From assembly GCA_043816955.1 (NCBI GenBank), contig JBDRHL010000102.1:1-44606 (forward strand): DNA of 44,606 bases, read 5' to 3'. This DNA comes from JBDRHL01 sp043816955 (GTDB lineage: Bacteria; Planctomycetota; Phycisphaerae; Sedimentisphaerales; CAYZTY01). Within the stretch, counting starts at the first letter, position 1. Every line of letters starts with the position of its first letter. The translations under genes and the position numbers were made by a program. The notes below the pieces were generated by a model that was given only the letters and a program-made list of their open reading frames with translations, did no database searches and had not been told where the DNA came from. Shown here one piece after another: positions 31,501 to 38,416 of the stretch.

Positions 31501-32983
31501 GACAATACATGTCCATTCAGAGGTGGCGGCTGAGGCGGTAACAACAGGTAAAAAACTTGGGTTGAAATCAGGATCAAAAGAGATGATTGCATTTGTTGAA
31601 GAAGAGCTTGCTAATATGACTAGCGGAAGCTGGGCAAGGGCGATAAAACACAAAGACACGTGGCGGGTGACGTTTCAGGCTGATGCTGGCAATTTTGAAA
31701 AGGCAGCATTGGGGTTAAGAAGATTAGCCCCACCAGTTGGGTTGGTTATGCCTTTTGTTAAAACACCCACACAATTAGCTGGACAGGCAGCCATGCACAC
31801 GCCATTTGGTCTGCCAATGATACCTATCAGGGCGTTGGGGCATCTAATGGGTAAGCCATACGCCGCTCGGCAATTATCGCTGGATGTCGCCAGACAGATG
31901 ATAGGGGCAGGGACAACTGCCTTGTTATGGCCGCATATTGGAGGGGATGATACATTGATAACCGGCCCGATAAGTTATGACAAAGAATACAGAGACGAGG
32001 CCAACACAAGAAAAGAAGCGGCGCCGCCGATGACCATTAAAACACCGTGGGGTAGGGTTTCTTACAGAAATATCGACCCGCTCAGTCTGGTTATCGGAAC
32101 AACCGTAACAGTAATCGAGGGTGTTAAGGAGATTATGGAAGGCCGAGAACCGTCAAAAGCATATCATCAGGCCCGCTCTAAGATAGTTTCAATGTATTCT
32201 GACGCGTCGTGGCTTCGAGGCGCAGGTGATCTTATAAAAATGTCCCAAGACCCTGAAGTATACAGCGACAGGGTGTTAAAAGACATCGTTACCGGATTTG
32301 TCCCGAATATCGCCTCAACCGCGATGCGTGCATCTGATAAGAATATAAGAGAACGCAGAATTATGGGGACAGACAAAGAGCGCCCGTCGTTTGGCGAGCA
32401 ATTTGTCAGAGAGGCTTTCCCAACCGCAGCACTGGCTCCACCGCCCAAGGTGAATGTCTTTGGTGAGGACGTGGAAAAGTATGCTGACAGCCCGACAAGC
32501 CGGTTTATTATGGAATTATTACTACCAGCGTATCTCCAGAAAAATCCAGAGGACACAAAAGCCAAAGCCCTCGAAATGCTTATGAACTGGAACAGAAAGC
32601 ACCATGACGACTCAGCCAATCAATTCTGGATCCGCGAACCCAACAGATCGATTGAGATATATCAAAAAGAGGGTGACAGAAAAACAACACACGAGCAGAT
32701 GAACGAAAACGAGTATTATCTTTTTGCCAAGTTAAGTGGTCTAATGGCGGGTGAGCGTATCGAAGAAATGGTCACCAACGAGGAAATAAATGTTCAGAAC
32801 CCAAAACAGGGGGACATAAATCTTCTTGAAGCGGCATTCAGTGCGCCACAAACAGCCGTAAAATCGCTTATAATAGGGGCCAGAAACGCTAAGTCTTTTG
32901 GAAACAACGAGTTGTATGACGAACTCATCGAAAGCATAAAACTTTCTATTAAAGATTATGAACAACCAGGAGTAACAAAATGA
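28529..32983 (+). CDS. Giant internal virion protein, 1484 aa
   Basis: The largest gene in the window. The N terminus carries three copies of a short motif (DDLMQEDARL, TALMEEDRTM, DALMEEDRAM) separated by Pro/Gln-rich linkers. The middle is helical and basic. Around 1060-1110 a segment with VMPFVKTPTQLAGQAA and HTPFGLPMIP resembles a PF.(R/K)TP motif I recall from giant phage ejection and polyvalent proteins. The C-terminal 300 residues include several hydrophobic helices. It probably enters the host with the DNA or forms the ejection channel. No lysozyme or transglycosylase motif was recognised, although one would be expected in many such proteins. Confidence 0.65.
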   Translation: MSIDDLMQEDARLNAPPQPSGITALMEEDRTMQRPQIPQGGIDALMEEDRAMSAPAPPVQMQSPQAQPPPVQQQSMFQPQPLVSISRPTPGLLLTDEQRYAQEMDEIRRQQINAAPISTEDTTLPGPMPGKHYKIGGVIPTGLVTAEGYVDELNRLFRFGPDPLTNEQITAMRREVETTPASLPGEGVPSREYAVPDPLGLPEEESPFAKFGRGGEGAESTQYAEQMLSTMPLNEVASIKILTDVATKMDPYFTVNLAAFLDSDAAQEVLIGSQVLESYLQKHGTKEHKQAMATADVTELGIMVFWASDILKRLAIKKALRGTHVSIDGMGKVRQFEQLKELRQPSPQALTATIQKIPDSSLMKMIVADDSSMRAIIRNIGLNKQLKRINDLKAQGKSLTELAKTEKAIQNKLFTNLEIVAKKLAPTVLKGVSEQEMRHISGGPRGAHIISKTTPASKGGVTLQTGVKTPPEPKLTKYGTRVQQTLLEQPVYQTPEEALLIKPKPFSRAKGAAMTPGKEDFEELARVLQKAATTATPAAKNAIKAAVESNKVRKLVDEGYMTESMAAKLYKTAGKIYIERGYDMPRLRDVAPGKALTREPSATATAKVGVGVTPDIGTAAHKAKTFGRPGLANPMMTEDGRRLMDLTDDSLKMAGVPEAQSISQAKNVAKAKLTNPGYRATIENRMKAGEPFSNWEDQFAGKMVLNERMAVAYKSGDAAKIREVQDLQTGWRETGTDIGRQMRGRVDEVSSPGERLGILTREGLSEVPRGTRKKVATLRRSGRVKQAEELLNRHAERTQRVLDDWKKDGISLDDINKLDTIDDRTLFRITSDLGKLGEGQGGWSPIQEYYRNSLMSSPKTFIRNMLGGLYAAEDIYVTKPIARLLQGKNAETGAAIYAANSKIARTRAMSNMINSFRYEVPALETKLKVTGILKGQEIYGPPAITGRWIRKLADKTLGTKYGNMVENVVGKLGKKIRLPQRGAAGVDEYVKTIHVHSEVAAEAVTTGKKLGLKSGSKEMIAFVEEELANMTSGSWARAIKHKDTWRVTFQADAGNFEKAALGLRRLAPPVGLVMPFVKTPTQLAGQAAMHTPFGLPMIPIRALGHLMGKPYAARQLSLDVARQMIGAGTTALLWPHIGGDDTLITGPISYDKEYRDEANTRKEAAPPMTIKTPWGRVSYRNIDPLSLVIGTTVTVIEGVKEIMEGREPSKAYHQARSKIVSMYSDASWLRGAGDLIKMSQDPEVYSDRVLKDIVTGFVPNIASTAMRASDKNIRERRIMGTDKERPSFGEQFVREAFPTAALAPPPKVNVFGEDVEKYADSPTSRFIMELLLPAYLQKNPEDTKAKALEMLMNWNRKHHDDSANQFWIREPNRSIEIYQKEGDRKTTHEQMNENEYYLFAKLSGLMAGERIEEMVTNEEINVQNPKQGDINLLEAAFSAPQTAVKSLIIGARNAKSFGNNELYDELIESIKLSIKDYEQPGVTK

Positions 32984-33228
32984 AATCTATCGCATCATGG
33001 ATATTCGGCGGCATCGGGGTCTTTTTGTTAGGGTTCTTCGCCCAGGCACTCGTATTGTCAGGCGAAATAAAGCAGACGGTGAGGACTAATTATAGTGATG
33101 TCAAAGAGCTCGAACATAAAAAACTGAATAAAACAGTGTTTGAAGACTACAAAGCAGACACAAAAGATATTCTAAACGAAATCAAGCTATCATTAGGAAG
33201 AATCGAGGATAAATTATCCCTGAAATAA
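32980..33228 (+). CDS. Single-span membrane protein with coiled coil, 82 aa
   Basis: Begins within the upstream stop as ATGA. Residues 4-26 (IASWIFGGIGVFLLGFFAQA) form one membrane span with a short N-terminal tail; the rest is a charged coiled coil (DTKDILNEIKLSLGRIEDKL). Size, topology and position at the end of the virion block suit a holin- or spanin-like protein, but the sequence gives no family. No endolysin gene is adjacent. Confidence 0.55.
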   Translation: MKSIASWIFGGIGVFLLGFFAQALVLSGEIKQTVRTNYSDVKELEHKKLNKTVFEDYKADTKDILNEIKLSLGRIEDKLSLK

Positions 33229-33278
33229 TAAGGTAAAATGACAGCATTCTTTGCCAGTGGCAGGGATTAGCAAGGCCT

Positions 33279-33311
33279 CCGCAGAGCCAGCCTGGCGAAT
33301 CTGCGGTTTTT
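33279..33311 (+). terminator. Rho-independent terminator ending the virion block
   Basis: CCGCAGA (33279-33285) pairs with TCTGCGG (33300-33306); inside it GCCA/TGGC (33286-33289/33293-33296) adds a second short helix. Five T follow (33307-33311). It lies 50 bases after the last virion gene. Confidence 0.85.
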
Positions 33312-33333
33312 ATTATAAGGTAAAATAGATAAA

Positions 33334-33507
33334 ATGGGTAAGATGGAGTGGGAACCATGGACGGCAGAACCAAAGGGGACATTAGAGGTCGATTATTATA
33401 ATGTCGCCGCCCGCGACTTACCGCCAGACCACATACTACAACCAGAAGATATTGTGAGATTGTATCCCGACGGTAAGCCCTTGTCAGATAATGAGTTAAA
33501 AAAATAA
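33334..33507 (+). CDS. Small hypothetical protein, 57 aa
   Basis: ATG 33334 to TAA 33505-33507; ATG 33343 is an alternative start. The product is acidic with MEWEPWTAEPKGTLEV and LPPDHILQPEDIVRLYPDG, no Cys and no membrane span. It follows the terminator closely, so it needs its own promoter or read-through. The ribosome binding site is weak (AAGG at 33317). Function unknown. Confidence 0.45.
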   Translation: MGKMEWEPWTAEPKGTLEVDYYNVAARDLPPDHILQPEDIVRLYPDGKPLSDNELKK

Positions 33508-33558
33508 ATATTTTTATTAAAGTTTTTGCAGGACTTGTTCCGACTTATTTGGTAATAT

Positions 33559-33614
33559 GATGCTTAATTATAAATATTTTGTTTTTCAAAAGGGCGGTTT
33601 GATGATTAAGCATC
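33559..33614 (+). promoter_or_regulatory. Inverted repeat enclosing a ribosome binding site and start codon
   Basis: GATGCTTAAT (33559-33568) and ATTAAGCATC (33605-33614) are perfect 10-base inverted arms. The 36-base loop holds AAGGGCGG and the ATG at 33602, so folding would bring the 3' arm into the first codons and could throttle translation. Confidence 0.45.
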
Positions 33615-33766
33615 GTCAGCCGTTCTTTTTTTATGCGCTTGAGTGGTTCAACTCGCGAAATAACGAAACCGAACCCCTCAAGCCCCCTGCTGCTTGGTTC
33701 TGCTTTACGGTTACCATTGGCCAAGTAGCCCGTGTGTCATACGGTGAAGACGGCGAAGAAAGGTAA
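33602..33766 (+). CDS. Small hypothetical protein, 54 aa
   Basis: ATG 33602 behind AAGGGCGG is preferred; an in-frame start at 33557 would add 15 residues but lies in the inverted repeat. The product is aromatic-rich (HRQPFFFYALEWFNSRNN, then AAWFCFTVTIGQVAR) and ends with an acidic tail GEDGEER. Composition suggests a small beta protein. No family recognised. Confidence 0.45.
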   Translation: MIKHRQPFFFYALEWFNSRNNETEPLKPPAAWFCFTVTIGQVARVSYGEDGEER

Positions 33767-33948
33767 ATTTTTTTTCAAATTTTCTCCTATATATAGTACA
33801 TATACAGTACAGGAGCTAATGAGAGAGAAGAATGCCCTTTACTTTGTTGTAGAGCTGGAGGCCATCGGAAGAGGGCAATAGGAACCGTTATTTTAAAGAG
33901 TTAAAAATTTTTGAATTTTTGTGATTTTTTTAGTTTAAGGATGACGGT
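33767..33948 (+). other. Intergenic region with possible short leader frame
   Basis: AT-rich, with poly-T tracts at both ends. CTCCT (33784-33788) can pair with AGGAG (33811-33815), the potential ribosome binding site of a 20-codon frame at 33819-33881 (MREKNALYFVVELEAIGRGQ). TGCCCT/AGGGCA (33833-33838/33871-33876) makes a second hairpin. The spacing of AGGAG to the ATG is short, so the frame is doubtful. Confidence 0.3.
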
Positions 33949-34278
33949 ATGAATCCCTGGGATATGTATCTTGAGTTAGTTCGATTAAAATTACCTGAAA
34001 TGTCTCTCCAGAGTTTATTGATGGGATACCATATGTTTTTAAAAGACCCATCTTCGGAAGAATTGTTAAAAAGACACTGTCCAACCGCCGAAGAATCTAC
34101 AGATGTACCCTCTTCGGCAGAAAAACAACACATACGATTTTCTCCAGAGCGGATACGTGGAATGCGCAGGATGTTTGCTGAGGGGGCGACTATCGAATCG
34201 GTTGCTATTTACTATAAAATATCTAAACCGTCGGCACGTAAGTTGCGTGAGGGCAAGACGTTTAGGGATGTAGTATGA
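33949..34278 (+). CDS. Helix-turn-helix protein, 109 aa
   Basis: The C-terminal 45 residues (FSPERIRGMRRMFAEGATI, then ESVAIYYKISKPSARKLREG) form a compact helix-turn-helix of the resolvase or Hin type. The N-terminal 60 residues are helical with no catalytic residues, so it is a DNA binder rather than a recombinase. Start ATG 33949 has AAGGATG upstream. It begins a run of four overlapping genes ending in the glycosyltransferase, and may regulate them or bind phage DNA. Confidence 0.65.
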   Translation: MNPWDMYLELVRLKLPEMSLQSLLMGYHMFLKDPSSEELLKRHCPTAEESTDVPSSAEKQHIRFSPERIRGMRRMFAEGATIESVAIYYKISKPSARKLREGKTFRDVV

Positions 34279-34436
34279 AAAAATCAAGAAAACCGACATA
34301 TAAATATCCCACACGGACGGCTGAAGAGAAAGAGCAGATAGAGCGGGCGGTTCGGGTGTTGGGGCCTTGGTTCAAAGCTGGCTGTTCTAAACAAAAAACT
34401 GTAACCAATGGCACTTTATTTGAAAGCAAAAAATGA
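34275..34436 (+). CDS. Small basic protein, 53 aa
   Basis: Starts within the previous stop (ATGA at 34275) and ends within the next start (ATGA at 34433), so three genes are read as a coupled series. The product is basic at the start (MKKSRKPTYKYPTRTAEEKE) with a helix and one Cys. Such a small protein directly before a radical SAM enzyme deserves attention as a possible substrate or carrier, but it lacks a clear leader/core layout. Unknown. Confidence 0.55.
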   Translation: MKKSRKPTYKYPTRTAEEKEQIERAVRVLGPWFKAGCSKQKTVTNGTLFESKK

Positions 34437-35527
34437 ACGATAAACTAATTTTAGACGGACACAAGCTCAACTGGCACAAAGACAGAGTAGAGGCATGGTT
34501 AGCTGGTGAACGGATTGCCCCGATTACTATTGATTGTGCGTTGACCAGAAGCTGCAATTATCGTTGTGTGTATTGTTACGGCCAATTACAAAATAATTAC
34601 TCCCGACAATTGCCCCAAGATGTGATATACCGGTTTCTCGACGACGCTGCGGATATCGGTGTCAAGGGCATCAGCTTTGTCAGCGACGGTGAGAGCACGT
34701 GTTCGCCACACCTGTATAATGCGATTATCAGGGGACATACGAACGGGATAGACATGGCGTTAGGGACGAACGGGTATGCACTTCGATATGACCGGTTAGA
34801 ACAAATGCTTGGGCATCTGACTTATTTACGATTTAACATATCCGCTGCCGAGCCGATGCGATATGCCGAGATAATGGGTTGCAAGCCAGAATTTTTCGAT
34901 GTGGTATATAATAAAATAAGAGCATGTGTGTTGATAAAAGAGCGGTATCAGTTACCTGTTACAATCGGGATACAGATGGTATTGCTGCCTGATTTTGCCG
35001 ACCAGATTATTCCACTGACGACGATTGGTAAAGACCTTGGTGTTGACTATCTGGTTATCAAGCATTGCAGCGACGATGAGGACGGCAGTTTGGGTGTGGA
35101 TTATCATGGATATTACAGGTTGATAGACACTCTTAAGCGGGCGGAACTACAATCTAATGAAAAATACTCGGTTCAGGTTAAATGGTCCAAGATTTTAAGT
35201 GATGGCAATCGCAAATATGACCGGTGTTACGGGCCGCCGTTTATAATCCAGTTATCCGGCTCCGGGCTTGTTGCGCCGTGTGGGATGTTGTTCGGAAACA
35301 AATATAAAAAATACCACATCGGTAATATCGCCGACTCATCTTTTAAGGAACTCTGGCAGGGCGAACGCTATTGGGAGGTTATGGATCTTCTTGCCTCTGA
35401 CCAGTTTGATCCTCATACTATGTGTGGCTGTCTGTGTTTGCAGCATAAGGTGAATGAGTATCTGTATGATCTTAAACACAACAATGGAACGAACGGGTAT
35501 ATGCCCCAACACGTTAATTTTATTTAA
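34433..35527 (+). CDS. Radical SAM enzyme with SPASM/Twitch-like C terminus, 364 aa
   Basis: CNYRCVYC (41-48) is the CX3CX2C motif that holds the 4Fe-4S cluster used to cleave S-adenosylmethionine. The segment SFVSDGESTCSPHL (81-94) matches the GGE-type SAM-binding strand with GE replaced in part. At the C terminus C265, C283, C331, C333 and C335, with GNIADSSFKELWQG (297-310), match the auxiliary cluster region of SPASM or Twitch enzymes, which modify peptides, sugars or tRNA. It is coupled to the small protein upstream and followed 12 bases later by a glycosyltransferase, which suggests a joint modification pathway. Substrate unknown. Confidence 0.88.
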   Translation: MNDKLILDGHKLNWHKDRVEAWLAGERIAPITIDCALTRSCNYRCVYCYGQLQNNYSRQLPQDVIYRFLDDAADIGVKGISFVSDGESTCSPHLYNAIIRGHTNGIDMALGTNGYALRYDRLEQMLGHLTYLRFNISAAEPMRYAEIMGCKPEFFDVVYNKIRACVLIKERYQLPVTIGIQMVLLPDFADQIIPLTTIGKDLGVDYLVIKHCSDDEDGSLGVDYHGYYRLIDTLKRAELQSNEKYSVQVKWSKILSDGNRKYDRCYGPPFIIQLSGSGLVAPCGMLFGNKYKKYHIGNIADSSFKELWQGERYWEVMDLLASDQFDPHTMCGCLCLQHKVNEYLYDLKHNNGTNGYMPQHVNFI

Positions 35528-35539
35528 TGAAAGGAAATA

Positions 35540-36916
35540 ATGATCACAGAAGACATAGCCAGAGAGTATTATTCATCCGACGCCTTTGCAGAGCGGCAAA
35601 AGCTGATAGCAAAAGGTGAGTTAATGCCGAGACTCTATATAGAGACATGCCGCTGGACGACTTTCCTGAAATACTGTGCGGCTGATTTTCACGAGGCTTT
35701 CAAACAGATCGGTTGCGAGTCAATGTTTGTGGTAGAGCAGAATGATGTTCAGTTTTTGACACAGCCTTTGATGTGGAAAAACCTCAGCGAGTTCAGGCCT
35801 GATGCGATATTTATGGTTAGCTTTGCCCGATCTTGCAGGATGCACGCACCGAAAGAGTTGCCGTTTATCGGTTATATGCAGGATAAATGCGGTCCCACGT
35901 TGGTACTACCGAACTTAGCCGATCACGTAACAAATCAAGATTTGTTTGCGTGCATGTATTCGGGATTAAAGTTTTATCTTATGCATAAGGGCGTTCCGGA
36001 AAATCAGGTGTTCGTTATGCCTGTTCCTGCCAGCGAGAAGATGTTTTACCCGCTGGATGAGGGGTTTAATTGTGACATCAGCTTTGTCAATCACGGTAAA
36101 TATGAATTACACAGGGTGTTTGCTGACTTCTTAGAACAGGATTGTGACAGTATACCACCACTTGTGACTGTTTTTACTGAGGTGTTCAAACAAACCTGTT
36201 TTAATGCCGACAAGCGAATATACGAACACGATATACATGATTTTGTCCAGGCTCAGTTCACATCAGACATAGGCGAAGATCACAGACATTCACTAACCAT
36301 TTTAACTACATCGTTTTACGTTAAAGTATATCAGTTTGCATTTCGCAGCGAGATGTTGCTGGAGTTGGTTGATAATAAGATTGATTTGGCAATATATGGT
36401 AACGGATGGGAAAAACACGAACGGCTAAAAAAATATGCACACGGCCCATTATTAAGAGACATAAGCCTGAACAATGTGTACAACCACAGCCGGATCAACC
36501 TGAACATTCACCCGATGATGACGATGCACCAGCGGGTATCAGAGTGTGGGCTGGCCGGTGGGTTTATGCTGGTGGCAGACCACGACGAAGACCACGACCA
36601 GTGTAATGCACGGGATTATTACGAGGACGGGAAAGAAATCGTGTTTTTTGATACTAAAAAGGAATTGGTTGAAAAATGCCGGTATTATCTTGTGCATGAA
36701 ACCGAGCGGCTTGAGATTGCCGAAAGAATGCACAAGAGGTCTGTGCGTGAGCGCACATGCACGGTTGCTGCCTTGAAGTTAATCGAGGAATGGCGGAAAC
36801 TACTGTTATCCGTCAAGATAAACCCTGTGCCTCATCTTAAAAAAACTTCGACTCACAACTCCTTGAATAAAAGAGAGTTAGAAAATATATCAGAAAAAAA
36901 CTCAAAATCCATTTGA
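35540..36916 (+). CDS. CgeB-like glycosyltransferase, 458 aa
   Basis: A GT-B-type protein. The N-terminal half contains alternating strands and helices (RPDAIFMVSFARS, LPFIGYMQDKCG) and DISFVNHGKYELHR (179-192). The C-terminal half has IDLAIYGNGWEKH (281-293) and NHSRINLNIHP (315-325), then QRVSECGLAGGFML (331-344), the typical CgeB/Glyco_trans_1_2 signature where the conserved glutamate binds the nucleotide sugar. ATG 35540 follows GAAAGGA. The last 35 residues are a polar tail. Together with the radical SAM enzyme and the DUF115 protein it points to glycan or glycoprotein modification by the phage; the acceptor is not known. Confidence 0.8.
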   Translation: MITEDIAREYYSSDAFAERQKLIAKGELMPRLYIETCRWTTFLKYCAADFHEAFKQIGCESMFVVEQNDVQFLTQPLMWKNLSEFRPDAIFMVSFARSCRMHAPKELPFIGYMQDKCGPTLVLPNLADHVTNQDLFACMYSGLKFYLMHKGVPENQVFVMPVPASEKMFYPLDEGFNCDISFVNHGKYELHRVFADFLEQDCDSIPPLVTVFTEVFKQTCFNADKRIYEHDIHDFVQAQFTSDIGEDHRHSLTILTTSFYVKVYQFAFRSEMLLELVDNKIDLAIYGNGWEKHERLKKYAHGPLLRDISLNNVYNHSRINLNIHPMMTMHQRVSECGLAGGFMLVADHDEDHDQCNARDYYEDGKEIVFFDTKKELVEKCRYYLVHETERLEIAERMHKRSVRERTCTVAALKLIEEWRKLLLSVKINPVPHLKKTSTHNSLNKRELENISEKNSKSI

Positions 36917-36941
36917 CAAACCACAAAACGTGGTGTAGTAT
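36913..36941 (+). promoter_or_regulatory. Strong sigma70-type promoter for the recombination-replication operon
   Basis: TTGACA (36913-36918), 17-base spacer, TAGTAT (36936-36941). The spacer holds ACCAC/GTGGT half-sites (36920-36924/36930-36934), a likely operator. The promoter overlaps the end of the glycosyltransferase gene. ATTTGACAA is shared with the two leftward promoters. Confidence 0.8.
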
Positions 36942-36948
36942 ATAAGTA

Positions 36949-37044
36949 TGTGTTACCGACAGATAATTCCTAATAATTATAACAGCCTTGCTGGTGATCA
37001 ACACTTCGGTGTCGGTAACACAACCCAGTGAGGCTGTTCTTTTT
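36949..37044 (+). promoter_or_regulatory. Attenuator-like leader with overlapping alternative hairpins
   Basis: Helix A: 36949-36961 pairs with 37010-37022 over 13 perfect bp, starting at the predicted first transcribed bases. Helix B: AACAGCCT-tg-CTGG (36981-36994) pairs with CCAG-tg-AGGCTGTT (37025-37038) and is followed by CTTTTT, a terminator form. The 5' arm of B is in the loop of A and the 3' arm of A is in the loop of B, so they must exclude each other or form a pseudoknot. A small ACAC-TTCG-GTGT hairpin (37002-37013) competes with A. Confidence 0.65.
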
Positions 37045-37063
37045 AAAAGAAAGCGAGAAAAAA

Positions 37064-37768
37064 ATGAGTAAAGAAGAAAAACCTATCGACATTATGGAAG
37101 GGTCAGTCACTAAGGATTTTCGGGTAACATTTATCCGAGAAGTATTGGGAGCACAATCGAGCGATCTTGGGGCAAGCGACACATATATATCGAGCAAGGC
37201 CCCAACCGCTGAATTATCACAAGAGGAACACGAGGCTGCGGAAAGGGCCATTGCCGCCACCAGTGACGAAGAATTACAGAAAGGCGCAACATTGTTTCAT
37301 CGTAATGCGGACAACCAGCCAATTCTGTATGACTACCAGTTTGAGGGATTTCTCAAGGCCGCGGCTGGGGCGTTATCGCGTAAGGTTGCTACGGTACCTG
37401 GACACGAGTTGCAATTGCCAGCATACAAGAAAGTGACGGATCAGGAAGTATTTGTTTATCCGAGAGAGATAGTTATGGTGCTACCGCCAGGGGGTAAGAT
37501 TGACTTTTTTACCCGCCCGTTGCGAGCAGACACCCCAAAAGGCCCACGAATTGCATTGGCTACATCGGAACGCATACCGGCTGGTACAATTTTTGACATC
37601 TCTGTCATGTGTCTTGCCGACAAAATCAAAGTTAAGTCTGTATCCAAGTCTTTAATGCGGTTAGTTGTAGCGTGGATGTCGTACGGTCGTCTTAACGGAT
37701 TGGGCCAGTGGCGTAACGCCGGTTATGGTCGGTTCACGTTTGAAGAATTGCCAAATACGCAACAGTAA
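37064..37768 (+). CDS. Conserved phage protein of unknown function, 234 aa
   Basis: ATG 37064 follows a GAAAGCGAG stretch; an in-frame start at 37028 would lie in the terminator-like helix. The protein contains KDFRVTFIREVLGAQSSD, SSKAPT, LYDYQFEGFLKAAAGALSRK, VYPREIVMVLPPGGKIDFF, RPLRADTPKGPRIALA, ERIPAGTIFDISVMCL and GLGQWRNAGYGRFTFEE. I recall a family with the same order of motifs in prophages of Firmicutes, always without assigned function. The Gly-rich end (GLGQWRNAGYGRF) resembles the G-loop of RAMP-type RNA-binding folds. It is first in the recombination-replication operon, so it may act on DNA or RNA intermediates. Confidence 0.65.
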   Translation: MSKEEKPIDIMEGSVTKDFRVTFIREVLGAQSSDLGASDTYISSKAPTAELSQEEHEAAERAIAATSDEELQKGATLFHRNADNQPILYDYQFEGFLKAAAGALSRKVATVPGHELQLPAYKKVTDQEVFVYPREIVMVLPPGGKIDFFTRPLRADTPKGPRIALATSERIPAGTIFDISVMCLADKIKVKSVSKSLMRLVVAWMSYGRLNGLGQWRNAGYGRFTFEELPNTQQ

Positions 37769-38377
37769 AGTAAAGTATGGTGTGGTTTTGTCAAGCAATG
37801 GTGACGTATTGTGAGGTCAAGCAATGGTGACGTATTGTGTAGTCAAGCAATGGTAGAGTGGGGTGACGTAGAGCGATGGTGAGGTACTGTGAGGTCAAGC
37901 CTTGTTTTGGCGAAGTAAGGTGTGGTTCAGTAGTGTTTTGGTAAAGTAAAGTAGGGTCAAGTAATGTTTTGGCGAGGTGTGGTTTGGTTTTGTATAGTTT
38001 GGGTTTGGTCATGTTTGGTATGGTTTTGGCGGAGTGTGGTTTCGTGGTGTCTTGGTAAAGTATGGTAGGGTATCGTTTGGTTTTGGTATAGTGATGCCCC
38101 GTCTCGCCTTGTTTTGGCGGAGTGTTGTAACGTGGCGTTGAGTAATGGTATTGTAACAGCGAAGTGGTGTCTTGACTTGAACAGCGATGGTATAGAGTTG
38201 TAGGGTTTAGCGATGCAACGATCCCGAATAGTTTAGTGTTGTAACGGTCGCGTGCGGTTTAGTAGCGTAACGGTAAGGTGAGGCGTAGTAACGTAGTGCA
38301 ATGGTTATGTACAGAGTGGTGTTGTTCGGTTCTGGCGAAGTATAAAGTAGTCAGGCGACGGTTTTGAAAGTTGTGGT
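37769..38377 (+). repeat. G/T-rich degenerate repeat array
   Basis: About 610 bases with almost no gene content. The + strand is strongly G/T-rich and C-poor, made of quasi-pentameric units of the form xGTxx (AGTAA, AGTAT, GGTGT, GGTTT and so on). The first part shows about five 26-base units near-identical in form (AATGGTGACGTATTGTGAGG and variants, ending TCAAGC at about 37796, 37822, 37848, 37900). Later units such as TTTTGGCGAGGTGTGG and TTTTGGTAAAGTA recur with variation. Not CRISPR: there are no fixed repeats with unique spacers. Sits directly upstream of the exonuclease-RecT genes. Confidence 0.7.
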
Positions 38378-38407
38378 TTGCTTTCAGGTATGGATTGGAT
38401 ATACTAA
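38378..38407 (+). repeat. Direct repeat, upstream copy (matches the 3' end of the exonuclease gene)
   Basis: TTGCTTTCAGGTATGGATTG continuing to GATATACTAA at 38407 is repeated at 39288-39316 with one deletion and one substitution. The downstream copy includes the last codons and stop of the exonuclease gene. The upstream copy therefore looks like the leftover end of a similar gene. Confidence 0.65.
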
Positions 38408-38416
38408 GGAAATAAT

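Noticed and set aside
37769..38377. CRISPR array
   Set aside because: No fixed-length identical repeats with unique spacers and no cas genes; the units drift continuously.
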